Positions 44,301-64,000 of a stretch of 64,000 nucleotides of DNA are shown in pieces (the stretch's first letter is position 1; the number at the start of each line of letters is the position of its first letter). The stretch lies in the NCBI GenBank assembly GCA_009760855.2, contig WPIO01000014.1:4692001-4756000 (forward strand), read 5' to 3'. The notes beneath the pieces are model-generated. The model had not been told where the DNA came from, did not search any database, and saw only the letters and a list, made by a program, of their open reading frames with translations. The translations under genes were made by a program, and so were the position numbers. The DNA comes from Cristatella mucedo (Eukaryota; Bryozoa; Phylactolaemata; Cristatellidae).

Positions 44301-46455
44301 ATGCTGATTCAAAGGAGCTACAACTACTGTCCTGTCGATTCATTGATTCCGATTATCACTTATATGTCTTTATTTACACTTTACGGCTCCAACAACTTCC
44401 AAAAGCTTTTTATTAAGATGCTTTTTGCTCGTACGTAAATGTATTTACGTGGTGCATCAAATATCGTTTGGTTAGCAACTACACACCACAGGAGGTTCCC
44501 TGGTGGTGTGGGCCGACACTTGCATAAACCCGAATGTTTGCCTAAAAATGGACCTGCTGTCGATGGCCTGCTTGACGATAGAAACAAAAACACCCTGGCG
44601 AACTGAACCTTATGTGGCAGAATGTGCGTTTGTACTTCCTTCTCAGTACCTTCGACTATCTTACTTCCCAACTTACAATCGAAAGGGTGCAAGATTTTGG
44701 GGGCACGCTTGTGGGAGGAGAGAGGTTATTTTTACACTTCCTGATTGCTCCATATGTGTGGAGCTGCTTATACGCTACTCTCCTGCCTCGGGAAAGACGA
44801 ACAAACTAGATCAAAGGTGAAGTCCGCACTTATTTAAAGACTTAAGATTAAAACCGGGATGTCCACCTACTGAAGGTAGATCTTCTGGCTATCCTGGGTC
44901 TTAGAAAAGCCCCACTTTGAGCTTGGTCTCCCAGGTCCTTGGAGGAGGCCACTTGCAAAGCTGAACAAGGAAGCGTGCCAACTGATTAGTAATAACATGC
45001 AGAGCATTTATTCATTTGAATCGGTTGACATTTACTTTAAGCTTTCACACCGACTTTACCATGCATTTTGTTATGGTTTTTACGATTACCTTCCATTAGC
45101 CATGTTTCCAAGCGAACTGACTTTGTGGTAATGGAGTGGTTAACATGAGTGCACTACTTCAGCATACTAAATTTCTTCGGCCAGTGATTCCTTCTGAACT
45201 GTTGTGAAGGCTTTTTGTGAGTTATTCGGGGTGCCCTTTCCGAGTTAGCCCCGGCTCATGGTTTGGCATGCTGTCTACGAGCCTTGCTGACACAATATTG
45301 CCTGAAGCTGTAGATCGAGTAAATGCAGCTTTAGGAGAAGAGGCAATCGTATCAGTGGCAGGAAGTATGTACAGTCACACTGTTGAAACCTAATAATCAG
45401 TATTCTTATTTGGTCAACAAATACTTCCAAGTAATCTTGTTAAACGAATACCACTAAGCAGTTCTCTTTCCGCTGATTCTAGTTTGAGAGGGGTTTCTAT
45501 GGGGCTATTAGAGCAAAGGCTGTGGAAGCCTAGCTGTTGGCAATCTAGTTTGCAAATTGGGTTTTATTCAGGCCTCTGCTGTCATGTGTGTGGGCATATG
45601 CCGTGATGTTTTGGTTTGATTTTTGATCACAGATCTTATTATCGGTCGTTCTTATCTCTGCTAATTAAAATGAGGAAGTCTGCCCGTCATTTGGCAAGAT
45701 GCCGCACTTCCATCACGTGACAGGGTGGCGCAGCTTGACCAACTATGACTAATTCTGCTATGACTCGGCAAACCCGAGTCCTCAGGCTGCTCAGGCAGCT
45801 GAGGTCTCGTTTGCAGTCTTAAATTTAAGCTGTATACATTTAAAAGAGACCATAACTGTGCAGCACGTGGCTACTTCTATTGTGAAGCAAGCTTTAGTTT
45901 TAAAATTAGCAAACAAGTCACTTCAACATCTGCAGAATACCCCTTTAGAATCACCCCACGATCAATCAGCACTTTTGCCATGTTGAACTAACCAAGCTGC
46001 ACGTTTTGAGATCCGATATGTATCAAATCGAGCAAATGCTTAGCAAGAGATCTAGTTCTCCTAGGGCACTGTACAAATGTGTCCTATTATTCTTACGGCT
46101 TAAACGAATGCTGACATGTTGCCGGCCCTAGCAGCTTTCATCAGCAGGTGTGTTTCTTCACGTTTCAGGCCAGCACATCATCCAGCAGCAGCAGCAGTCG
46201 GGAGTGAGTGTGGCCGGTGGCTATCCTTTGCACATATCCAGCTCGTCTCTGAAGAGTCTTCCACAGCACGGCATACGACTAGTCAACGCTTCGCAGCCAC
46301 ATCAAACGCTGAGGCAGCAGCAGCTCTCACCGGCGGTCTCACTGACTATACCGCTGGTGGCCAGCTCGCCCCAGCAGCCTCAGTCGCAGCAGCAGCAGTC
46401 GGCTGTGCACAAGGCTGCGGCTGCCCAATCGGGCATGTCAAACTTGCGCGTCTAG
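24821..46455 (+). CDS. ATXN7: Ataxin-7-like SAGA subunit (11 exons)
   Basis: Ataxin-7 (yeast Sgf73) anchors the histone H2B deubiquitinase module to the SAGA co-activator in the nucleus. Exons: 24821-24917, 25328-25423, 28298-29626, 29933-30015, 32346-32518, 36681-36858, 37300-37424, 38367-39306, 42402-42546, 42834-43004, 46169-46455; 3624 nt, 1207 codons plus stop, all phases consistent. Residues about 33-68 form the N-terminal zinc finger (C48-x2-C51, H63-x4-H68, preceded by FGVCPSLDEFYL). The SCA7 domain spans about 508-560, with ligands C517, C528, C534, H537. A conserved C-terminal block (HHPRPLAVNSFGVRINGCTF) spans about 646-690. The rest is low-complexity S/A/G/P/Q, with an AAKRHRSG basic patch near 815. 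Paralogue level (ATXN7 versus ATXN7L) is not resolvable. Exons 9-10 are the least certain. Confidence 0.9.
25328..25423 (+). CDS. ATXN7: Ataxin-7 coding exon 2 (zinc finger)
   Basis: Encodes VFGVCPSLDEFYLTVCECCG, then AVIKPQALMGHI; donor GTGAGT. This is the ataxin-7 C2H2-like finger, whose final histidine (EVRH) is supplied by the next exon. The acceptor (ataaaag) has a poor polypyrimidine tract. Confidence 0.9.
   Translation, partial: YSASVRRSTSSTSPFANAAERSSSRRRSWGT
25862..25998 (+). mobile_element. SINE-A copy
   Basis: CGACCAAGGTCGTGGGCTTC and TGTGGAGTGCCTGGATAGAG with GATTAAGTTCTGTTAGGGTG. In ataxin-7 intron 2; head degraded. Confidence 0.7.
26076..26089. repeat. Poly(G) run
   Basis: About 14 consecutive G in ataxin-7 intron 2. 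A similar run lies at 30891-30902. Confidence 0.85.
26165..26275 (+). mobile_element. SINE-B 3' part
   Basis: CTGCAAGCAGGGCGATAGCA, then TAAGGCTCTTCTGCTCCTAT and ATAAATGAGACTGTTGAATC match the second half of SINE-B. The head is not clear. Confidence 0.55.
27052..27108. repeat. (CAT)n next to (CTG)n
   Basis: About nine CAT/ATC units (27053-27079) followed by TGCAGTTG and about six CTG units (27088-27106), in ataxin-7 intron 2. Confidence 0.9.
28298..29626 (+). CDS. ATXN7: Ataxin-7 coding exon 3 (long linker)
   Basis: A 1329-nt exon. It opens EVRHKGSTSDFKPLEHLAIN, then a basic KPPHKSKAKPHGRASNK segment. A long serine, alanine, proline and glycine-rich linker follows, with a PEQQR minisatellite (28749-28807). 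It ends in PPPFKKPCRLG and LLPCK before donor GTGAGC. It links the zinc finger to the SCA7 domain. Confidence 0.88.
28749..28807 (+). repeat. 15-bp coding minisatellite, PEQQR repeats
   Basis: Four near-perfect head-to-tail copies of cccgagcagcagcgg encode PEQQR x3 plus PEQQ in ataxin-7 exon 3. The unit is divisible by three, so length change would stay in frame. Confidence 0.9.
29842..29932 (+). repeat. Tandem duplicates of the SCA7 exon 5' edge
   Basis: Two partial copies of the intron 3/exon 4 junction sit directly before the real exon. Each has a pyrimidine run, CAG and about 36 nt of exon starting ATCG(A/C)GAGTATGATC. Copy starts are 29844, 29889 and 29933, with periods of 45 and 44 bp. 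Splicing at the first or second acceptor would add 89 or 44 nt and shift the frame. Confidence 0.85.
29933..30015 (+). CDS. ATXN7: Ataxin-7 coding exon 4 (first half of SCA7)
   Basis: Encodes DREYDPDKHCGVFIDDVHKN, then CTRSLTCK, before donor GTGGGT. It carries three of the four SCA7 zinc ligands (C517, C528, C534). Only the third of three tandem acceptors (ag at 29931-29932) keeps the frame; see the adjacent duplication. Confidence 0.9.
30312..30455 (-). mobile_element. SINE-A copy, degraded
   Basis: On the minus strand the order is a CGAGACCGAGGTCGGCCGGG-like head and TAAAGCACCTGAATAGAGAT, then a TTAT-rich tail (30317-30335). In ataxin-7 intron 4, antisense. Confidence 0.5.
30515..30665 (+). 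mobile_element. SINE-B copy
   Basis: GAGGTCGTGGGTTTGAGTCC, TGTTGGTAGCCGTAAAGGCT and CGCTATTCAAAAGAGGCTGT. In ataxin-7 intron 4, sense. Confidence 0.8.
31467..31530. repeat. (GA)n followed by (GACA)n
   Basis: GAGA array to about 31504, then six GACA units (31505-31528). In ataxin-7 intron 4. Confidence 0.92.
32291..32341 (+). repeat. (CT)n at the SCA7 exon 5 splice acceptor
   Basis: About 51 nt of almost pure CT runs directly into GCAG and exon 5. It therefore forms the polypyrimidine tract. Confidence 0.95.
32346..32518 (+). CDS. ATXN7: Ataxin-7 coding exon 5 (second half of SCA7)
   Basis: Starts THALSLRRKVSGRTKSFDQL, then LKEHREAKEAVLQSK, the SCA7 signature after the CK/TH junction; H537 completes the zinc site. 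It ends in RTSLS plus two bases before donor GTATCT. The acceptor is fed by a CT microsatellite. Confidence 0.92.
32990..34950 (+). mobile_element. LINE-B copy, decayed, in ataxin-7 intron 5
   Basis: Shows HLRTLHPPLSGLSLLADKLS, NGAVPKSFNLVVVLPIL, then NYHPFTLLPFLSKILEKIVA after a stop. The tail runs GTACCGAAAGCTGCTTGGGC to GAGTTACAGACGAAGATAGA at about 34945. A LINE-A-type tail with TAT repeats (33865-33972) interrupts it. It is non-functional. Confidence 0.72.
33865..33972 (+). mobile_element. LINE-A-type 3' tail nested in LINE-B
   Basis: TTGCAGCAAATATAAAGCAC...GATTGAGTTCTCTGAGGGTG and a TAT run. This is nearly the same as the last 100 bp of LINE-A copy 2. Confidence 0.8.
34950..36330 (-). 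pseudogene. Remnant of a repetitive invertebrate gene family
   Basis: Minus-strand segments in order: CDKVWPPHITCQPYKQTLE (about 36150), KFFIPRIRQELTDHSSDCYF (about 35960), QIPSSNTLCHT, QPYFLNQKNSTICSATSVLK, VMLHNENKYPASYSSLYAPP (about 35450), ESRDAKAYYKKDWPQ (about 35230), then SLIKQFVTALYNDPAAFNYV and ANVKDGTFVGPQVKK (about 35060). I recognise this order from an unnamed, intronless, multi-copy protein family in many invertebrates (KPWAPH..C, DCYFC, LLHNGN, IK.G.FVGPQ). Its function is unknown to me. Frameshifts and lost residues (second cysteine of DCYFC reads Y) indicate a dead copy. It lies antisense in ataxin-7 intron 5. Confidence 0.6.
36681..36858 (+). CDS. ATXN7: Ataxin-7 coding exon 6
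   Basis: The acceptor is a T-run ending cgcttcag and the donor is GTAAGT. It encodes HSPRLAIGSCDQVLPEAAAA and ends in SLPDGCLTHHPRPLA. The HHPRPLA end matches the HPxPLAVC-type motif that opens the conserved C-terminal block of ataxin-7 proteins. Phase 2 in, phase 0 out. Confidence 0.78.
37300..37424 (+). CDS. ATXN7: Ataxin-7 coding exon 7
   Basis: The acceptor is ttgtttcag and the donor GTACAG. It encodes VNSFGVRINGCTFMLNRKAD, then LLRTAVQATLDQRQLHLLHP. It corresponds to the GR..G..F..RW.RLR.AL segment of vertebrate ataxin-7. Confidence 0.82.
37800..38275 (+). mobile_element. 5'-truncated LINE-A-like fragment
   Basis: Contains CAACCTCAAATCCTTCGGAG, TCATTGAAAAGGAAACTTAA and the tail GCAGAGCCTAGAGGATGCTATAT with TTATTGTTAG, like the last 0.5 kb of LINE-A. 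It ends about 90 bp before ataxin-7 exon 8. Confidence 0.6.
38367..39306 (+). CDS. ATXN7: Ataxin-7 coding exon 8 (low complexity)
   Basis: A 940-nt exon opening KLSHTKGSGNTVKDISGGGG with donor GTGAGT. It contains an alanine run, a short basic patch AAKRHRSG that may be a nuclear signal, and glycine/serine/alanine-rich sequence. Phase 2 in and phase 0 out match its neighbours. The compositional bias is typical of ataxin-7 C-terminal halves. Confidence 0.8.
39530..39705 (+). mobile_element. SINE-B copy
   Basis: CTTAGCTCAGGGGTAATGTG (tRNA-like head), CGCGGGTTCGAGCCCTGCAG (box B) and GATAGCCGTTAAGGCTCTTG. In ataxin-7 intron 8. Confidence 0.78.
39877..39912. repeat. (GGT)n and G-run
   Basis: GGTGGT array ending in about ten G, in ataxin-7 intron 8. 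Confidence 0.85.
40395..40555 (+). mobile_element. SINE-B copy, diverged
   Basis: CACGGTCCTGGTTCGAGTCC with CTGCAGCAGGCAATTCCTCA and CGATAGATAATGATACCGTT. The box B is clear, the rest diverged. Confidence 0.6.
41693..41865 (-). mobile_element. SINE-A copy
   Basis: On the plus strand: TGCATAGCACCCTAAGAGAA, GCTCGAGCCCACGACCTCGG and AACCACTGGGCCAAACCGG, i.e. a reversed SINE-A with both tRNA-like boxes. In ataxin-7 intron 8. Confidence 0.8.
42402..42546 (+). CDS. ATXN7: Ataxin-7 coding exon 9 (tentative limits)
   Basis: Encodes MTTNTSSIGALTNRAATSGA, then more S/T/A-rich sequence. The donor GTATGC at 42547 is chosen because it gives phase 1, needed for the next exon; a GTTAGC donor at 42573 would not. 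The ends are uncertain. Confidence 0.6.
42834..43004 (+). CDS. ATXN7: Ataxin-7 coding exon 10 (tentative limits)
   Basis: Encodes SSAVGGSTALMSGSSVTGVQ, then LAAVAGQRHLAISSSTAGQP, ending STLIS before donor GTCTGT. The S/A/G-rich composition and phase 1 exit fit the last exon. The acceptor is pyrimidine-poor. Confidence 0.62.
43485..43575 (+). mobile_element. LINE-A-type 3' tail
   Basis: GCAGCAAATGTAAAGCGCCT, then AGAAAGAGATTAAGTTCTCT and TATTATTAT. A very young-looking 90-bp tail, almost identical to LINE-A copy 2, in ataxin-7 intron 10. Confidence 0.8.
46030..46095 (+). mobile_element. SINE-A/LINE-A tail fragment
   Basis: AAATGCTTAGCAAGAGATCT, then AGTTCTCCTAGGGCACTGTA and CAAATG. Only the shared 3' tail is left. 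It ends about 75 bp before the last ataxin-7 exon. Confidence 0.5.
46169..46455 (+). CDS. ATXN7: Ataxin-7 last coding exon (polyQ)
   Basis: The acceptor is cttcacgtttcag. It encodes QHIIQQQQQSGVSVAGGYPL with a CAG5 run, later QSQQQQS, and ends SGMSNLRV and TAG at 46453. The short glutamine runs sit near the C terminus, unlike the N-terminal polyQ of human ataxin-7. Confidence 0.82.
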
Positions 46456-46772
46456 GCGCTCGGCTCAGTGCCTGCTCGGATCTCTCGGAGCCGAGCAACC
46501 GGCGGCGGAGCAGCCGCGGCGCTTCCTTTTAGCAGCAGCTTGCTGGTGCTGCTGCTCGCGAGCATCGGCGCCGCTGTCGCCTGCCTCGATGACAGCTTCC
46601 CCTTGGTCGGGGAGCCGATAAAGCTTACTGTGATGTCCGCTTTCTGGGCGGACGCTACTGTCCCCATGGAACACGTACTGTACGTTAGCACTATCGATAA
46701 CCTCTTTGACCTGTCTGCTATGCATTACATGTCCTCGAGGTGGTGCATAGCTGAGGGCGAATAGTAGAGCTC

Positions 46773-46778
46773 ATTAAA
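46773..46778 (+). terminator. Ataxin-7 poly(A) signal ATTAAA
   Basis: ATTAAA lies about 320 bp after the ataxin-7 stop, followed 25 bp on by a T-run (46804-46810) that could be the downstream element. A second candidate, AATAAA at 46974-46979, lies beyond the opposing gene's signal. Confidence 0.55.
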
Positions 46779-46807
46779 GTATTACAACGTCAACAAGGAG
46801 CTGTTTT

Positions 46808-46813
46808 TTTATT
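46808..46813 (-). terminator. KDM5 poly(A) signal AATAAA
   Basis: AATAAA on the minus strand, about 410 bp past the KDM5 stop and 30 bp from the opposing ataxin-7 signal. No other minus-strand AATAAA was noticed between 46.8 and 47.2 kb. Confidence 0.55.
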
Positions 46814-47222
46814 GGTTTTAGACGAAAGGGTGAACGAACGTAGCTTACTTAGCTGCTGCTCAATCAAATGACAGGCGTCACTGGATGAGAGAAGAGAGAG
46901 AGAGCACACGTAAGGAATGAGAAGCGCTCGCCGACTCGGGTCACCTTATGTACACCTTACACAGCAGGTGCGCAATAAATACAGCACAGCATCTGGGCTA
47001 GGGATTATAAAATGTATAGAGGTTTATGAAACAAGTAACGCGATCGCGGCCGACCACGTAAGTACACTGGTAAGGAGCATCTCCAGCCAGCGAGTCGTAG
47101 ATGTTGCCGTTCAGTTGGCAGGCTGCTCCGATAAAAACACGTGATGGCAAGGGTCAATTAATGATAACTGTAGCGATTCTTGCCCATCGGAACCATCCAG
47201 TGAGAGGCAGCCGCATGTGTGC

Positions 47223-63586
<16,364 letters not shown>

Positions 63587-64000
63587 CTGCAAAAACATGC
63601 AATCATCTAGGCCTTTGTACAGAGGTAGCAAACGCACAGCACCAGTTTAGCAGACTTCAGCAGCATAAATGCATGCCCAAATGTAACTTCAAAGTACAAT
63701 TCAACTCGTACTTGAACAGGACTAAAATGCTAAAAAAAGTGCCAATTTGCAGATCTGAATGTCGTTCGGCTACTAGTTAAAAATGCTTCCATGCAAAATG
63801 CAAGTGCCATACAAAGCAGCAGAGCAGGTGCATGGAAGGCAGCCATAATTGAGCTTGAGGATTAGGCTGGCATGCAGTCCCCCAAGTAGACATCGGATCC
63901 ACTGTGTCTGGCAAGCAAAATGATCGCACCAGAAGCAAATCAGCATTTTCTTTGCATTTAATAAGTAATCCTGTTGTTGATCACCATAGACAAGGGCACC
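63587..64000. other. KDM5 intron at the window edge
   Basis: No exon matching the block that precedes [12 protein letters not shown] was found here, so the next upstream exon lies beyond the edge. Confidence 0.6.

Larger units (their letters stand above)
43005..46168. other. Ataxin-7 intron 10
   Basis: 3.2 kb with a LINE-A tail (43485-43575) and a tail fragment at 46030. 43600-46000 is AT-rich with no recognised gene. Confidence 0.6.

Noticed and set aside
46468-46764. 98-codon plus frame with a hydrophobic start resembling a signal peptide
   Set aside because: It lies in the ataxin-7 3' UTR, overlaps the stop region in another frame and ends at the poly(A) signal; no family recognised.

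Overview
This is animal nuclear DNA: genes are split by GT-AG introns, repeats are dense, and dinucleotide arrays are long. All three host genes found are conserved animal chromatin or mRNA-export factors. The LINE and SINE content fits an invertebrate bilaterian, but nothing here fixes the phylum. I derived exon limits by hand from protein-family similarity, splice dinucleotides and codon phase; no search was run.

Host genes. (1) THOC7, minus strand, four exons between 9944 and 567, running off the left edge. Its first coding exon is only 16 bp. (2) An ataxin-7 (ATXN7/SGF73) homologue, plus strand, eleven exons from 24821 to 46455. The joined frame is 3624 nt (1207 codons plus stop), and every exon junction keeps phase. 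(3) A KDM5-family H3K4 demethylase, minus strand, nineteen exons from 63586 down to 47223. These are the 3' 1016 codons; JmjN, ARID and PHD1 should lie beyond the right edge. ATXN7 and KDM5 converge tail to tail, with poly(A) signals about 30 bp apart near 46.8 kb.

Between and inside the genes. 0.7-9.6 kb is THOC7 intron sequence filled with LINE fragments and microsatellites. 10-24.2 kb is intergenic and mostly retrotransposon: two same-direction copies of one LINE (LINE-A, about 11.85-14.7 and 16.6-20.0 kb) and an inverted copy of a second (LINE-B, 20.2-23.4 kb). The 3' LINE-A copy is nearly intact. One unexplained 81-codon ORF lies at 15.95 kb. A CpG-rich stretch (24.2-25.2 kb) precedes and covers the first ataxin-7 exons. 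Two tRNA-like SINE families are scattered throughout. SINE-A shares its 3' tail with LINE-A; all nine SINE-B copies lie on the plus strand. Intron 5 of ataxin-7 holds a decayed LINE-B and an inverted remnant of an unnamed repetitive invertebrate gene.

Points most worth checking: a threefold tandem duplication of the 3' splice site and start of the SCA7 exon; a pure CT microsatellite acting as the polypyrimidine tract of the next SCA7 exon; a KDM5 whose second PHD finger seems to lack its middle zinc ligands and whose third is not found; and an intronic poly(A) signal in KDM5 just after a read-through stop.
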